A stretch of 64,000 bases of DNA from Anoxybacillus tepidamans PS2 (GCF_000620165.1 NZ_JHVN01000011.1:62001-126000), one strand, 5' to 3'; numbered from the stretch's first letter, positions 1 through 13,960 are shown. Program-made: numbers and translations. Notes: a model not told the origin generated them from the letters alone.

Positions 1-194
1 GGTCTGACTTTCTCTGCAAGCGGTTCAGTTAAAGAAATGGAGCGGAGTTTGCGCAGCTGTTCCATTTCTTTACGGGATTCTTTATCAATTGAAACTTTTT
101 GGGTTCGCTGGCTTTTTAGTAAATTCCAAAAGTAAAGCCCGATGATTACTCCGAAAAATAGTTGTACAAATAAAGCAATGTTTGTCCAATTCAT
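1..194 (-). CDS. lonB: ATP-dependent protease LonB, N-terminal fragment
   Basis: Only the first 64 or so codons are in the window; the gene runs off the left edge. The translation opens MNWTNIALFVQLFFGVIIG and continues through the basic QRTQKVSIDKES stretch to SLTEPLAEKVRP, which I recognise as the start of Bacillus LonB. That family has one N-terminal membrane anchor, then AAA+ and Lon-type Ser/Lys protease domains; only the anchor is visible here. The start is fixed by an AGGAGG ribosome binding site at about 204-209. LonB is the forespore-associated Lon paralogue in B. subtilis, and its place just downstream of clpX is the conserved order. Confidence 0.88.
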   Translation of the reverse strand, partial: MNWTNIALFVQLFFGVIIGLYFWNLLKSQRTQKVSIDKESRKEMEQLRKLRSISLTEPLAEKVR

Positions 195-260
195 CAGCTA
201 AAATCCTCCTGCTCAGTAGTATGTAGTACGTATAGTATCTCCTCCTAGAAGCAGGAATAA

Positions 261-299
261 ACAAAAAAGAAGCTGTCTTCTCAGAAAGACAGCTTCTTT
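261..299 (-). terminator. clpX rho-independent terminator
   Basis: A perfect 13-bp stem (267-279 with 286-298, loop CTCAGA) is followed on the minus strand by an interrupted T tract. It lies nine bases past the clpX stop codon and separates clpX from lonB. Confidence 0.9.
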
Positions 300-307
300 C
301 CCTAAAT

Positions 308-1573
308 TTAAGCGGAGGTTTTTCTTCCATGTTCAACAACTGTGCCATCGTGACGAATCAGTTTTGGCGCCTTCGTTCCGCGCACCGTTTCCGCTGTAAT
401 AACGCACTTTTGCACATCCTCGCGCGAAGGAAGTTCAAACATTACGTCTAACATAATTCCTTCGATGATGGAACGAAGACCGCGCGCACCTGTTTTCCGC
501 TCAATCGCTTTTTTGGCGATTTCTCGCAACGCTTCGTCCTCAAACTCCAATTCCACATCGTCTAGTTCAAGCATTTTTTGATATTGCTTCACGATCGCGT
601 TTTTCGGTCTCGTTAAAATGTCAATTAACGCATCTTCATCAAGCTGCTCTAAGCTTGTGATGACCGGCAAGCGACCGACAAACTCCGGAATTAAGCCAAA
701 CTTTAATAAATCCTCCGGCAGCACTTTTGATAATAAATTTTTTTCATCAATGTCACTTTGTTGCGTTTCCGCTCCAAAGCCGATGACTTTTTTCCCTAAA
801 CGACGCTTAATGATCGGTTCGATTCCGTCAAATGCGCCGCCGCAAATAAATAAAATGTTGGTCGTATCGATTTGAATAAATTCTTGATGCGGATGTTTCC
901 GTCCACCTTGAGGCGGAACGCTGGCAATCGTTCCTTCTAAAATCTTTAGAAGCGCCTGTTGAACTCCCTCGCCTGATACATCGCGTGTAATCGACGGATT
1001 TTCCGATTTGCGGGCAATTTTATCAATCTCATCAATATAGATGATCCCTTTTTCTGCTTTCTCGACATCGTAATCCGCCGCTTGGATTAATTTTAAGAGA
1101 ATGTTTTCTACATCTTCACCAACATAACCCGCTTCCGTTAAGGAAGTTGCATCAGCAATGGCGAACGGGACGTTTAAAATGCGCGCCAATGTTTGAGCAA
1201 GCAACGTTTTTCCGCTTCCAGTCGGCCCAATCATCAAAATATTACTTTTCGAAAGTTCTACATCATCGATTTTGCTGTTGGAGTTAATGCGTTTGTAATG
1301 ATTGTAGACAGCAACAGCAAGCGACTTTTTCGCCGCATCTTGGCCGATGACGTATTCATCTAGAATTTCACGGATTTCCTTCGGCTTCGGAACATCTTTA
1401 AATTCGATTTCCTCTTCGCTTCCTAACTCTTCCTCAACAATCTCGGTACATAGTTCAATGCACTCATCGCATATGTATACCCCAGGGCCGGCTACGAGCT
1501 TGCGAACTTGATCCTGAGTTTTTCCGCAGAAAGAACATTTTAACTGTCCCTTCTCGTCATTAAATTTAAACAT
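308..1573 (-). CDS. clpX: ClpX, ATP-binding unfoldase subunit of ClpXP
   Basis: The 421-residue protein has the full ClpX plan. A zinc-binding domain carries Cys13, Cys16, Cys35 and Cys38 (two CxxC pairs). The AAA+ module has Walker A GPTGSGKT at 116-123, the GYVGED pore loop near 149-154 and Walker [10 protein letters not shown] near 177-185. A GARGLR sensor-2 motif sits close to the C-terminus. ClpX unfolds tagged substrates and feeds them to ClpP in the cytoplasm. It lies between tig and lonB as in B. subtilis. The length is normal for the family and no defect is visible. Confidence 0.98.
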   Translation of the reverse strand: MFKFNDEKGQLKCSFCGKTQDQVRKLVAGPGVYICDECIELCTEIVEEELGSEEEIEFKDVPKPKEIREILDEYVIGQDAAKKSLAVAVYNHYKRINSNSKIDDVELSKSNILMIGPTGSGKTLLAQTLARILNVPFAIADATSLTEAGYVGEDVENILLKLIQAADYDVEKAEKGIIYIDEIDKIARKSENPSITRDVSGEGVQQALLKILEGTIASVPPQGGRKHPHQEFIQIDTTNILFICGGAFDGIEPIIKRRLGKKVIGFGAETQQSDIDEKNLLSKVLPEDLLKFGLIPEFVGRLPVITSLEQLDEDALIDILTRPKNAIVKQYQKMLELDDVELEFEDEALREIAKKAIERKTGARGLRSIIEGIMLDVMFELPSREDVQKCVITAETVRGTKAPKLIRHDGTVVEHGRKTSA

Positions 1574-1754
1574 GTTTTCACCCCTTGCTATAAGATTCGC
1601 ATCACGGTATGTACTTGTTTACTTTTCCACAAACGCTGAATTATAAAACTTATGTATTCGTCATTTTATCATAAATCACATTGCAAACGCTAATAAAAAA
1701 TCATTATATATTTGAAAAATTAGAAAATTCTCAATCATATGTTCTATTATTTAT

Positions 1755-1800
1755 GAAAGAACAAGGCACGAACGACCTCGCGCCTTGTTCTTTTATCATC
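1755..1800 (-). terminator. probable tig terminator
   Basis: A stem built on GAACAAGGC/GCCTTGTTC (about 1759-1790), extended by AAA/TTT pairs, lies about 60 bases past the tig stop codon. T runs on both sides are short, so it could act in either direction. It separates tig from clpX. Confidence 0.6.
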
Positions 1801-1854
1801 TCAAGCAACAAATGCTCTCTACCTTTTTATATTGTATGTGTGCAACCCCTTATG

Positions 1855-3141
1855 TTATGCAGCCACTTTGCTGTTCTCAACAAGGAAATCGACAACTTTG
1901 CGGAATTTCACGTCTTCTTTTACAACATCAAGGTTGCCAAGAAGCTCTTTAATTTTATCAACAGATAAGTTGTATGCTTCCGCCATCTTTTCAAGTTCAG
2001 CGTTTACTTCTTCTTCTGTTGCTTCAATGTTTTCTGCTTTCGCAATTGCTTCAAGAGTCAGTGACACGCGCACGCGTTTTTCAGCATCTTCTTTCATTTG
2101 TTCGCGTAATGCTGCTTCATCTTGACCAGAGAATTGGTAGTAAAGGTTAAGGTTTAATCCTTGCATTTGCAGACGTTGATCAAATTCGCGCAACATGCGA
2201 TCTGTTTCCGTTTTAATCATCGCTTCAGGAATGTCGATTTCGGCGTTCGCAGCCGCTTTTTCAACTAATGCGTCGCGAAGCGCTGTTTCTGCTTCGTTCT
2301 TTTTTCTTTCCTCTAAACGCCCGCGAATTTTAGTTTTTAATTCTTCAAGTGTTTCTACGTCTTCCTCTGTATCTTTTGCGAATTCATCGTCTAACGCTGG
2401 AAGTTGTTTTGTTTTGATTTCATGCACTTTAATTTTGAATGTCGCAGGCTTTCCAGCCAACGCTTCCGCATGATATTCCTCAGGGAACGTTACCTCGATT
2501 TCTTTTTCCGCCCCTGCTTCCAAGCCAATTAGTTGTTCTTCGAATCCAGGAATGAACGTACCGGAACCGATCACTAGCGAATAGTTCTCGGCTTTTCCGC
2601 CTTCAAACGGCTCTCCATCTACAAATCCTTCAAAATCAATAACGGCTGTATCTCCCTCTTCAATTTTTCCGTCTTCTTTTACAACTAGTTCTGCATAGTT
2701 TTCTTGAAGGCGTTTTAATTCGTTTTCAACATCCTCTTCTGTTACTGTGTCGTCTAGTTTTTCGACTTCGAGTCCTTTATATTCCCCTAATTTTACTTCA
2801 GGTTTGACAGTTACTTTTGCTTTGAAAATTAGGCTTTTGCCTTTCTCCATTTGCTCGACATCAATGTGCGGATAGTCAACTGGTTCGATTCCAGTTTCCT
2901 CCACGGCTTTTGCGTACGCCTCAGGCAATAAAATATCGAGCGCATCTTGATACAACGCCTCTACACCAAAGCGTTTCTCAAATAGAGAGCGAGGAACTTT
3001 ACCTTTGCGGAATCCAGGGATGCTAACTTGTTTTACTACCTTTTTAAATGCAGCATCCAAACCTTCATTGACTTTTTCCGCATCTACTTCAACTGTAAGA
3101 ACGCCTTCGTTCCCTTCTAGCTTTTCCCATTTAGCTACCAT
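1855..3141 (-). CDS. tig: Trigger factor, ribosome-associated chaperone and prolyl isomerase
   Basis: The 428 residues match the three-domain trigger factor: an N-terminal ribosome-binding domain with the [18 protein letters not shown] signature near residues 43-60, an FKBP-like prolyl isomerase domain at about 150-245 ([20 protein letters not shown], then [20 protein letters not shown]), and a long helical C-terminal chaperone domain. It binds nascent chains at the ribosome exit tunnel. The ATG follows a GGAGGG site. The protein is very acidic, typical of the family. A sigma-A promoter lies about 100 bp upstream. Confidence 0.97.
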   Translation of the reverse strand: MVAKWEKLEGNEGVLTVEVDAEKVNEGLDAAFKKVVKQVSIPGFRKGKVPRSLFEKRFGVEALYQDALDILLPEAYAKAVEETGIEPVDYPHIDVEQMEKGKSLIFKAKVTVKPEVKLGEYKGLEVEKLDDTVTEEDVENELKRLQENYAELVVKEDGKIEEGDTAVIDFEGFVDGEPFEGGKAENYSLVIGSGTFIPGFEEQLIGLEAGAEKEIEVTFPEEYHAEALAGKPATFKIKVHEIKTKQLPALDDEFAKDTEEDVETLEELKTKIRGRLEERKKNEAETALRDALVEKAAANAEIDIPEAMIKTETDRMLREFDQRLQMQGLNLNLYYQFSGQDEAALREQMKEDAEKRVRVSLTLEAIAKAENIEATEEEVNAELEKMAEAYNLSVDKIKELLGNLDVVKEDVKFRKVVDFLVENSKVAA

Positions 3142-3246
3142 ATTTTTCCCTCCAACACAAAATCAGTCTAGATCGTGAACACTTGTCCAGCGACCGTGCA
3201 TGTATGTAAGTAAAACTTATAAAGATATACGTAATACAACCATTAT

Positions 3247-3274
3247 ATTATAACATACAATAGACCTGTTTCAA
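3247..3274 (-). promoter_or_regulatory. candidate sigma-A promoter of tig
   Basis: On the minus strand TTGAAA (3269-3274) and TATAAT (3247-3252) are separated by 16 bp. The position, between ysoA and tig, suits transcription of tig. Confidence 0.6.
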
Positions 3275-3287
3275 TATAAACAATAGA

Positions 3288-4265
3288 TTAAATGCAAGAA
3301 ATTTCTTCTATTTCATAAAGTTTTTTGTATAGTGTTTCTACTTCTTCAACACTTGCGCCATAGCGTTCAGCAATTCCTTCTAAAGGCTCCGCACTCCCTT
3401 GAAGATGGCATGCCGTTAAATGAAGAGCAGCCGCCCATGCCTCGCACGATGAGAAAGCAGCGGAGAATGGATAAAGAATATACACATAACGAAGCCAGAT
3501 CTCCGAAGCCATTTCATACAAACTCGGATTATCGTTCGCTAAATCCCGTTCGAGCCGCTCTAGCACCCCTGCTGCAAATTTTGTTTCTATCGATTCGTCG
3601 AGTTGTGCCGGAACGACTGTCATCGTTTCTCCAAACTTAGTAATTGTAATAGCTTCTCTTACTTTTTTCTCTGTAAGCAAGCGAAGCACCATCGTTTTGG
3701 CCATTGGATGGTTATTTTCTTCATTTAAATATTGCTTTAAAATCGGCAGCAAAGCCTCAATCTCTTCTTTTTCTTCTAGCTGTTTAATCGCTTTCATTTG
3801 GTCAGTGAGCCGTTCCGACTTCAGTAATTGACGTATTTCTTCATTATAATAAGAAGTACTCGATAAAGGTGTATTCATTTTCCCAACAAGTTGAAGCAAT
3901 TGAATAAAATGATCTCGAAGACTTGGAGAAAGATGCCGATTTTGCAATGCTTTGTATATCATTGCTTCCGCCTGTTTATACTGCTTTAGTTGAATAAGAA
4001 TGGATAAATAAATCGGCAGAAGCTCCGTGTCGTCTACCTTTTGCTCCTCAAGCAGACGACAACAACGCTCTTTCGCCTCTTCCCATTCTCCGAGCTCAAA
4101 TAAGCAAATGATCATACTAAGCTCTACTTCCGGATCATTGGGCTCTAACTTTTCTGCTTCATAAAAGAAATGAAGGGCTTTTTTATATTGCTTTACTTGT
4201 AATGCTTCTAATCCTCTTTCAAGCAAACGTTGTCTTAAATTTGGAAACGGAATAATGTTGTCCAT
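3288..4265 (-). CDS. ysoA: TPR-repeat protein YsoA
   Basis: A 325-residue cytoplasmic protein whose N-terminal 130 residues are tetratricopeptide-like helices; ALHFFYEAEKLEPNDPEVE near residues 30-48 is a clear TPR repeat. The C-terminal half is helical and carries no motif I recognise. No signal peptide or membrane segment is seen. It sits between tig and leuD exactly like B. subtilis ysoA, whose function is not established. TPR proteins usually scaffold protein-protein contacts. No enzyme role can be supported from the sequence. Confidence 0.85.
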   Translation of the reverse strand: MDNIIPFPNLRQRLLERGLEALQVKQYKKALHFFYEAEKLEPNDPEVELSMIICLFELGEWEEAKERCCRLLEEQKVDDTELLPIYLSILIQLKQYKQAEAMIYKALQNRHLSPSLRDHFIQLLQLVGKMNTPLSSTSYYNEEIRQLLKSERLTDQMKAIKQLEEKEEIEALLPILKQYLNEENNHPMAKTMVLRLLTEKKVREAITITKFGETMTVVPAQLDESIETKFAAGVLERLERDLANDNPSLYEMASEIWLRYVYILYPFSAAFSSCEAWAAALHLTACHLQGSAEPLEGIAERYGASVEEVETLYKKLYEIEEISCI

Positions 4266-4315
4266 ATTTGTTCACCACAGTTCAATTTGTTAATCAGTAT
4301 AGCAATGTTTCAATC

Positions 4316-4350
4316 AAAAAGCCAACTCCGTTTTGTTGGAGTCGGCTTCT
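4316..4350 (-). terminator. terminator of the ilv-leu operon
   Basis: A GC-containing stem (AAGCCGACTCC paired with GGAGTTGGCTT on the minus strand) is followed by a T run and begins just after the leuD stop codon. It closes the long biosynthetic operon. Confidence 0.85.
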
Positions 4351-4353
4351 TTT

Positions 4354-4944
4354 TTAAGCAGAATGATATTTCTTTTCATATTCAACAATATAAGGCTCAT
4401 AGACAAACGTCAAATCGATTTCGTCCCATCCTTTTAACAATAGCTGTTTTCGATATGGGTCAATCACAAACGTTCGGTTAAATCCTTTTTCATCATATAC
4501 TCGCTGCTCCTCAAGCGAGATCGTTAATTCATAGTCCGCCCGCTTGCTTTGTTCTAAAAGATATTCAACATCTTGTTTGTTTAATCGGATCGGTAACAGC
4601 CCGTTTTTTAATGAATTGTTGTAAAAAATGTCGGCAAACGATGGAGCAATGATAACCTTAAACCCGTAATCTTGCAGCGCCCACGGGGCATGCTCGCGGG
4701 AAGAGCCACACCCGAAATTCTCATTGGCGACAAGAATCGTCGCTCCTTCATTTTCCGGACGGTTAAGTTCAAAATCAGGATTAAGAGTACGTTCGTCAAT
4801 ATAGCGCCAATCGTAAAACAAAAATTTTCCAAACCCCGTGCGCTCAATCCGTTTTAAAAATTGTTTTGGGATAATTTGATCCGTGTCAATATTAGAGCGA
4901 TCAATCCCTGCTACTCTTCCTTTATGAATCGTAAATGGCTGCAT
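4354..4944 (-). CDS. leuD: Isopropylmalate isomerase small subunit LeuD
   Basis: 196 residues, normal for LeuD. It carries the swivelling-domain signature GCGSSREHAPWAL near residues 79-91 and the DTDQIIPKQFLK element near residues 21-32. With LeuC it interconverts 2- and 3-isopropylmalate by dehydration and rehydration in leucine synthesis. It begins 12 bases after leuC and is the last gene of the ilvE-ilvB-ilvH-ilvC-leuA-leuB-leuC-leuD run, directly before the terminator. Confidence 0.97.
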   Translation of the reverse strand: MQPFTIHKGRVAGIDRSNIDTDQIIPKQFLKRIERTGFGKFLFYDWRYIDERTLNPDFELNRPENEGATILVANENFGCGSSREHAPWALQDYGFKVIIAPSFADIFYNNSLKNGLLPIRLNKQDVEYLLEQSKRADYELTISLEEQRVYDEKGFNRTFVIDPYRKQLLLKGWDEIDLTFVYEPYIVEYEKKYHSA

Positions 4945-4956
4945 ATTCTCCTCTCC

Positions 4957-6381
4957 TTAACGAACTAATTCACTCTGCAGTTTTCTAACGTCAACAAAGC
5001 GACCGTAAATGGCCGCCGCTGCTGCCATTTTTGGGCTAACTAAATGCGTTCTCGCTCCTTTACCTTGCCTGCCTTCAAAATTCCGGTTCGATGTCGAGGC
5101 GCAATGCTCCCCCTCCGGCACCGTGTCCGGATTCATCCCTAGGCACATGCTGCAACCTGAGTCTCGCCATTCAAATCCTGCCTCAATAAAAATTTTCGCT
5201 AGTCCCTCTTCTTCCGCTCTCCGTTTCACTGCCTGAGAACCAGGAACAACAAGCGCCCTTACGCCCGGTGCAACTTTTTTTCCTCTCACAATCTCAGCTG
5301 CAGCCCGCAAATCACTGATTCGCGAATTCGTGCAAGAACCGATAAATACATGCTGGACGTTAATTTCTGTCATTGGTGTTCCAGGCTTTAATCCCATATA
5401 CTGCAAAGCGAGTTGGACGGCCTTCCGCTCAGTGTCGTTCGAGAAGTCTTCCGGATGCGGGACATATCTGTCGATTGGCGCGCTCATGCTTGGCGTCGTT
5501 CCCCATGTGACCATTGGAGCAATCGTCGAAGCGTCAATTTCCAATGTACGATCGTATGTCGCCCCTTCATCCGTGGCCAATTGCCGCCAACGCTCTACCG
5601 CTTTTTCAAACTCATCTCCCTTCGGTACATATTTTCGTCCCCGCAAATATTCAAACGTCTTTTCATCAGGGCTGACTAATCCGGCGCGCGCCCCCGCCTC
5701 AATCGCCATATTACAGATGGTCATCCGCTCTTCCATCGACATGCTGCGAATAACATCCCCCGTAAATTCGATAATGTATCCCGTTCCGATATCGACTCCG
5801 TAACGATGAATGATTGCTAGAATGACATCTTTAGCCGTGACCCCATCAGCTAAATGACCATTGATGCGAATTTCCAATGTTTTTGGACGGTGTTGCCACA
5901 GCGTTTGGGTAGCGAGCACATGCTCCACTTCGCTCGTTCCGATTCCGAACGCCAGTGCACCAAATGCACCGTGCGTCGACGTATGGCTGTCACCGCAAAC
6001 GATCGTTTTTCCAGGCTGCGTTAATCCTAACTCTGGTCCGATGACATGAACGATCCCTTGCTCCGGGCTCGATAAATCGGCGAGCGGAATCGAAAATTCA
6101 CGACAATTTTTTTCTAGGGCCGTTATTTGTTTTTTCGCGATTTCATCTTTCACAACAAAACGATTCAGCGTTGGAACGTTGTGATCCATCGTTGCAAATG
6201 TTAAGTCAGGGCGGCGCACTTTCCGCCCTTTTTGCCGCAAGCCTTCAAACGCCTGTGGAGAGGTTACCTCATGAACTAAATGCAAATCAATATATATCAA
6301 ATCCGGCTTTCCTTCTTCGCGGTAAACAACATGGTTTTCCCAAATTTTTTCGATAATCGTTTTTGGCGTCACATCTTCCAC
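4957..6381 (-). CDS. leuC: Isopropylmalate isomerase large subunit LeuC
   Basis: 474 residues of the aconitase superfamily. The [19 protein letters not shown] block lies near residues 130-150. The three [4Fe-4S] cysteine ligands are in GSCTNSR (about residue 350) and [12 protein letters not shown] (about 410). Together with LeuD it forms the heterodimeric isomerase of leucine synthesis. It is 71 bp downstream of leuB and 12 bp upstream of leuD. The initiation region [19 protein letters not shown] matches the family start. Confidence 0.97.
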   Translation of the reverse strand: MEDVTPKTIIEKIWENHVVYREEGKPDLIYIDLHLVHEVTSPQAFEGLRQKGRKVRRPDLTFATMDHNVPTLNRFVVKDEIAKKQITALEKNCREFSIPLADLSSPEQGIVHVIGPELGLTQPGKTIVCGDSHTSTHGAFGALAFGIGTSEVEHVLATQTLWQHRPKTLEIRINGHLADGVTAKDVILAIIHRYGVDIGTGYIIEFTGDVIRSMSMEERMTICNMAIEAGARAGLVSPDEKTFEYLRGRKYVPKGDEFEKAVERWRQLATDEGATYDRTLEIDASTIAPMVTWGTTPSMSAPIDRYVPHPEDFSNDTERKAVQLALQYMGLKPGTPMTEINVQHVFIGSCTNSRISDLRAAAEIVRGKKVAPGVRALVVPGSQAVKRRAEEEGLAKIFIEAGFEWRDSGCSMCLGMNPDTVPEGEHCASTSNRNFEGRQGKGARTHLVSPKMAAAAAIYGRFVDVRKLQSELVR

Positions 6382-6453
6382 CTCTCTTTAAGTCAATATT
6401 TGTGCACTATTTCACAACGTCGTTTGGCATATAATCGGAAAAATAGATACTCC

Positions 6454-7569
6454 TTATGCATATACCGCCATAATATTCCAAATGGCTTCTTGATCAAGAA
6501 TTGTCGCTTTAATTTCATTGACCATTTCCCTAGTAGAAACGGCCCGTTGCCCTTTTTTCGCCACATCCGCCGTACGGTAGCCGGATGCCAACACTTGCTG
6601 GACAGCTCTCTCGATAGCGGCTGCCTCCTCATCAAGACCGAACGATAAACGAAGCATCATCGCGCTCGATAAAATGGTCGCAATTGGATTTGCCTTATTT
6701 TTCCCAGCGATGTCGGGAGCGGATCCATGAATCGGTTCATATAGACTTGGGCCAGTTGTTGATAAGCTTGCAGATGGCAACATTCCAAGCGATCCTGTCA
6801 ACATCGATGCCTCATCACTTAAAATATCGCCAAACATATTTTCTGTAACTAATACATCGAATTGTTTTGGATTGCGGATCAACTGCATAGCAGCGTTATC
6901 AACAAGCATATGCTCTAGCTCCACATCCGGGAAGTCCTGAGCAACCTCTTCGGCGATTTCACGCCACATTCGGCTCGATTCCAACACATTCGCTTTATCG
7001 ATAGACGTTACTTTCTTTCTTCTTTTTCTCGCTAGCTCAAACGCCGTTTTCACGATCCGCCGGATTTCTTCTCGCTTATAAAGAAGCGTATCGACAACTG
7101 CCTCTTCTCCATTTTCGACAAGCCGACCGCTTGGCTTTCCGAAATATAGCCCGCCTGTCAATTCTCTTACGATTAGAAAATCAACATCGCGAATGACATC
7201 GGCCTTTAGTGGCGAGGAATCTGCTAAACTTTCATAAAATTTGACTGGCCTTAAATTTGCAAATAAATTCATCTCTTTACGAATCGCAAGCAACCCTCTT
7301 TCCGGCCGCAAATGCGGAGGATTTCCATCCCACTTTGGACCGCCAACCGCCCCGAGAAGAACCGCATCGCTTTGACGACACATATCAAGCGTCTCGTTCG
7401 GAAGCGGTGTTCCTTTTCTATCAACCGCCTCTCCGCCAATAAACCCGTATGCAAAGTCAAATTTATGCCCAAATCTCGTCGCGACTGCTTGTAAAACTTC
7501 CACAGCTCCTTTTGTTACTTCTTTTCCAATTCCATCTCCCGGCAATACGGCAATTCGATATGTTCCCAT
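6454..7569 (-). CDS. leuB: 3-Isopropylmalate dehydrogenase LeuB
   Basis: 371 residues. The N-terminus [15 protein letters not shown], the central LRPVKFY and [10 protein letters not shown] segments, and the cofactor/metal region [17 protein letters not shown] define the isocitrate/isopropylmalate dehydrogenase family. The [14 protein letters not shown] motif supports NAD use and the IPM-specific branch. It oxidatively decarboxylates 3-isopropylmalate to the keto acid precursor of leucine. The last few residues (after [11 protein letters not shown]) form a slightly longer tail than in many homologues. Confidence 0.97.
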   Translation of the reverse strand: MGTYRIAVLPGDGIGKEVTKGAVEVLQAVATRFGHKFDFAYGFIGGEAVDRKGTPLPNETLDMCRQSDAVLLGAVGGPKWDGNPPHLRPERGLLAIRKEMNLFANLRPVKFYESLADSSPLKADVIRDVDFLIVRELTGGLYFGKPSGRLVENGEEAVVDTLLYKREEIRRIVKTAFELARKRRKKVTSIDKANVLESSRMWREIAEEVAQDFPDVELEHMLVDNAAMQLIRNPKQFDVLVTENMFGDILSDEASMLTGSLGMLPSASLSTTGPSLYEPIHGSAPDIAGKNKANPIATILSSAMMLRLSFGLDEEAAAIERAVQQVLASGYRTADVAKKGQRAVSTREMVNEIKATILDQEAIWNIMAVYA

Positions 7570-7597
7570 ATTGTTCCCCTCCGTTTGTTTAATAAAT

Positions 7598-10682
<3,085 letters not shown>

Positions 10683-10704
<22 letters not shown>

Positions 10705-12416
10705 AGTTTCACCCCCACCATTTCGTGCAATCCTTTTCCGGGCGCCACCATTGGATAGACGTTTTCGTCGGCTGCTACATGAAAATCTAAGAGTACAGGC
10801 TCTTTCAATGCAAAAGCTTGCTGCAGCACTGTTCTTGCTTCCTCTTCTGTTTTTGCCCGAAACGCTTTAATATTGTAAGCTTCGGCTAATTTGACAAAAT
10901 CCGGCTGATTTGGGATGAGTGAATGCGAATATCTTTTTTCATAAAAGAGCTCTTGCCACTGGCGAACCATCCCAAGCGCTTGATTGTTGACAATGACGAT
11001 CTTAATCGGCAAATTCAGTTCTTGGATAACTGAAAGCTCTTGGAGCGTCATTTGAAACCCGCCGTCACCGACAATCGAAACAACTGTTGCTCCTCTATTC
11101 GCAAGCTGAGCGCCAATCGCAGCCGGAAGGCCGAATCCCATCGTGCCGAGCCCACCTGAAGTAACCCAACGATGCGGCTGATTAAATTTATAATATTGTG
11201 CCGCCCACATTTGATGTTGTCCGACATCTGTTGTTACGATCGCTTCACCATTCGTCAGCTCGTAAATTATTTCAATTAATTTTTGCGGTTTGACAGCATG
11301 TGTATCATTCTTATAGCCAAGCGGAAACTCTCTTTTCCACCCCTCTAATTGTGCGAGCCAAGCGGCTGTATCTCCGGGTTTCCCTTCCTGGTGAATCAAT
11401 TCTTTTAGCGCCTCTTTTGCATCGCTGACGATCGGAATTTTGGTCGGGACGTTTTTACCAATTTCCGCAGGATCAATATCGATATGCGCGACAACGGCCT
11501 TCGGAGCAAAGCACTTTAAATTTCCGGTAACGCGGTCGTCAAAACGAGCGCCGATGTTAATGAGTAAATCACATTCATATAAAGCCATATTTGCCGTATA
11601 GGTGCCGTGCATCCCAGCCATACCGAGAAATAGCGGGTGATCTGCCGGAAATCCCCCAAGTCCAAGCAGCGTATGAGCAACTGGAATCTTTTGCTGCTCC
11701 GCATACCGTTGAAGCTCCTGAGAGGCATTTGCATGAAGCACGCCCGCTCCCGCTAAAATAACAGGCTTTTTCGCTTGGCTGACTGCTTCTACGAGCTTGC
11801 GAATTTGTAGGTGGTTCGGTTGAGTTGTTGGCTGATATCCTGGAAGATGGATGTCCTGTTCGTAATCAAATTCCCCTTCTAGTGTTGTCATATCTTTTGG
11901 AATGTCAATTAACACCGGGCCGGGACGTCCGGTTGTCGCAATATGAAACGCTTCTTTAATGATTTTTGGAAGTTCTTGAACATCGCGAACTTGATAACTA
12001 TGTTTCGTAATCGGCATCGTAATTCCAACAACATCCGCTTCTTGGAACGCATCCGAACCGATTACATTTGATGCTACTTGCCCTGTGAATACAATTAGCG
12101 GAAGCGAGTCCATCATCGCATCTGTTAAACCTGTCACAATGTTTGTCGCTCCTGGACCGGAGGTGGCAATGACAACCCCGGGCTTTCCTGAAATACGTGC
12201 GTATCCTTCCGCCGCATGAATGGCTCCTTGCTCATGACGCGTTAGAACGTGAAAAATTCCTGAATCGTATAGCTTGTCATAAATGGGCAATACCGCCCCT
12301 CCCGGATAGCCGAAAATGACCTCGACATTTTCGGCCTTTAATGCCTCGATTAACATTAAAGCGCCGTTCATTTTCGTCTTTTGTCCTCGCTTTTCCTCCA
12401 CCTTCATCTTTTCCAT
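10683..12416 (-). CDS. ilvB: Acetolactate synthase large subunit IlvB
   Basis: I start the protein at [19 protein letters not shown] (12416), behind an AGGAAGGA-type site. The frame is open for 43 more codons, but those bases form the T-box terminator/antiterminator. The 577-residue product is a normal TPP enzyme: [12 protein letters not shown] and the catalytic Glu in [15 protein letters not shown] in the first 80 residues, a central FAD-binding domain, and the TPP/Mg2+ motif [14 protein letters not shown] near residue 440. It makes acetolactate or acetohydroxybutyrate from pyruvate. Confidence 0.97.
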
Positions 12417-12765
12417 GCTCCATCCTTCCTCTTCAATTTTATAAAAGCAATGAAAAAACCTTTTCACCCCATTGCGACCTGCTAATGCTAGGTCAAAGGG
12501 GCGAAAAGGTTTTCTTTCCGCGGTACCACCCTTCTTCATGGCCATTTGGCCACCTCACGAACAGCCTCACCAACAGCCGTTCTTTTTAATAACGAGTGGG
12601 GATTCCACCCGGCCAGCCTTACTAGCTAATGCGTTCAAGCTGGCGCTCAGAGGTGAGTTCATCAAGCGGCGGCACCACCGGTTTCCAGCTCCCCCGGCTC
12701 TCTGCAGATGCCTTTCCCACTGACTACTTATCCTCTTCAACGCTTTTGCCTAATTTCGTTGTCTT
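12417..12765 (-). promoter_or_regulatory. T-box leader, leucine-specific (specifier CUC), upstream of ilvB
   Basis: The 14-nt T-box core GGGTGGTACCGCGG is at 12518-12531 on the minus strand. Downstream is an extended terminator helix (about 12453-12480 with 12491-12514) followed by a T run. In stem I an AGTA element faces GAA-CTC-A (specifier at 12655-12657), so the codon read is CUC, leucine, which fits an ilv-leu operon. Uncharged tRNA-Leu should stabilise the antiterminator and raise expression. The leader follows ilvE by only a few bases, and no convincing promoter is visible just in front of it. The 5' end is approximate. Confidence 0.93.
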
Positions 12766-12771
12766 CGTTCA

Positions 12772-13671
12772 TTAACCGACATTCGCATTCGTCTGGTATA
12801 CTTTGACTCCTTCAGAAATGACACGCTCCCTAAATGCTTCAAGCAATCGTTTCGTATGTGCCCCAGGAACTCCATCGCCGATGACGCGTCCATCTACCTT
12901 TACAACCGCGATCACTTCCGCTGCCGTGCCTGTCAAAAATACCTCATCAGCCGTATATACATCATGGCGGGTAAATGGTTCTTCTTTTACGACATAACCG
13001 AGCTCTTTCGCAATATCAATAATCGCGTCTCTTGTGATGCCTTCGAGTGCTCCTACATATCCCGGAGGCGTATAAAGAACACCGTTTTTCACGATGAATA
13101 CGTTATCGGCGGAGCCTTCAGCCACATACCCTTGGTCGTTTAACATCAACGCCTCGCTCACATTCGCTAAATGCGCCTCGATACGAACGAGCACGTTATT
13201 TAAATAGTTCAATGATTTGACTTTCGGGCTGAGGACATCCGGACGGTTTCTTCTTGTCGCTACTGTCACCACTTCGATTCCTGTTTCATATAAATGTTTT
13301 GGGAAGATGGCCAGCGGCTCTGCAATAATGACGACTTGCGGCTTTGTGCATTTATATGGATCAAGACCTAAGTCACCGACCCCCCGGGAGACAACAACGC
13401 GGATGTAAGCGTCTTGAAACCCGTTTTTCTGTACCGCCTGCACAACTAAATCTGTCATTTCTTCTTTCGTGTACGGAATGTTTAATAAAATGGACTTCGC
13501 TGAGTTGTATAGGCGGTCAATATGCTCTTGCAATCGAAAGACGTTGCCGCTATAGACACGAATTCCTTCAAACACCCCATCTCCGTATAAAAAGCCGTGA
13601 TCATATACGGAAATTTTTGCATTTTCTTTTGTAACAAATTCGTCGTTTAAAAAAATCCATTGTTCGTTCAA
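12772..13671 (-). CDS. ilvE: Branched-chain amino acid aminotransferase IlvE (class IV)
   Basis: 299 residues, the length of the shorter E. coli-type IlvE rather than the longer B. subtilis YbgE/YwaA type. The fold-type IV PLP enzyme signatures are present: YDHGFLYGDGVFEGIRVY near residues 23-40, the PLP lysine in SPKVKSLNYLNNV near residue 155, and EVFLTGTAAEVIAV towards the C-terminus. It transaminates the 2-keto acids to valine, leucine and isoleucine. It is the first gene of the operon, with its own sigma-A promoter, and precedes the T-box. A D-amino acid aminotransferase is a less likely alternative given the operon. Confidence 0.93.
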   Translation of the reverse strand: MNEQWIFLNDEFVTKENAKISVYDHGFLYGDGVFEGIRVYSGNVFRLQEHIDRLYNSAKSILLNIPYTKEEMTDLVVQAVQKNGFQDAYIRVVVSRGVGDLGLDPYKCTKPQVVIIAEPLAIFPKHLYETGIEVVTVATRRNRPDVLSPKVKSLNYLNNVLVRIEAHLANVSEALMLNDQGYVAEGSADNVFIVKNGVLYTPPGYVGALEGITRDAIIDIAKELGYVVKEEPFTRHDVYTADEVFLTGTAAEVIAVVKVDGRVIGDGVPGAHTKRLLEAFRERVISEGVKVYQTNANVG

Positions 13672-13753
13672 TGTTTTTCCCCTCTTCCCTTACTAAGCGC
13701 GTCCTTGCTAGTAACAACGCTGTTTTTTAACTCGTTTGATTTATTTGAAAATT

Positions 13754-13782
13754 ATAATAAGACCAAAATAAGGAAGAGTCAA
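13754..13782 (-). promoter_or_regulatory. sigma-A promoter of ilvE
   Basis: TTGACT (13777-13782) and TATTAT (13754-13759) with exactly 17 bp between them on the minus strand, about 85 bp before the ilvE start. Confidence 0.75.
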
Positions 13783-13916
13783 TACTATTTTTTGAATATT
13801 TTGATTCGTCGGAATATTTGAATGCGCTTACATTATCTTTACATCAAGGGAAAAAAGGGGGAAAAATTTTTTTCGAAATTCCGCAAAAAGAGGGGAGAAG
13901 AAACAAAGAAGGAGAA

Positions 13917-13956
13917 CAACAAAAAACTCTCTCCGAACATTGGAAAGAGTTTTTTA
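13917..13956 (-). terminator. terminator after tRNA-Arg
   Basis: A stem of AAAACTCTTTCC with GGAGAGAGTTTT on the minus strand, with loose pairing in the middle and a T run after it, begins about 5 bases past the tRNA 3' end. Confidence 0.85.
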
Positions 13957-13960
13957 GGAG

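Noticed and set aside
12417-12545. In-frame 43-residue N-terminal extension of ilvB
   Set aside because: These bases form the T-box antiterminator/terminator helix, and the ATG at 12416 has its own ribosome binding site and gives the usual length.
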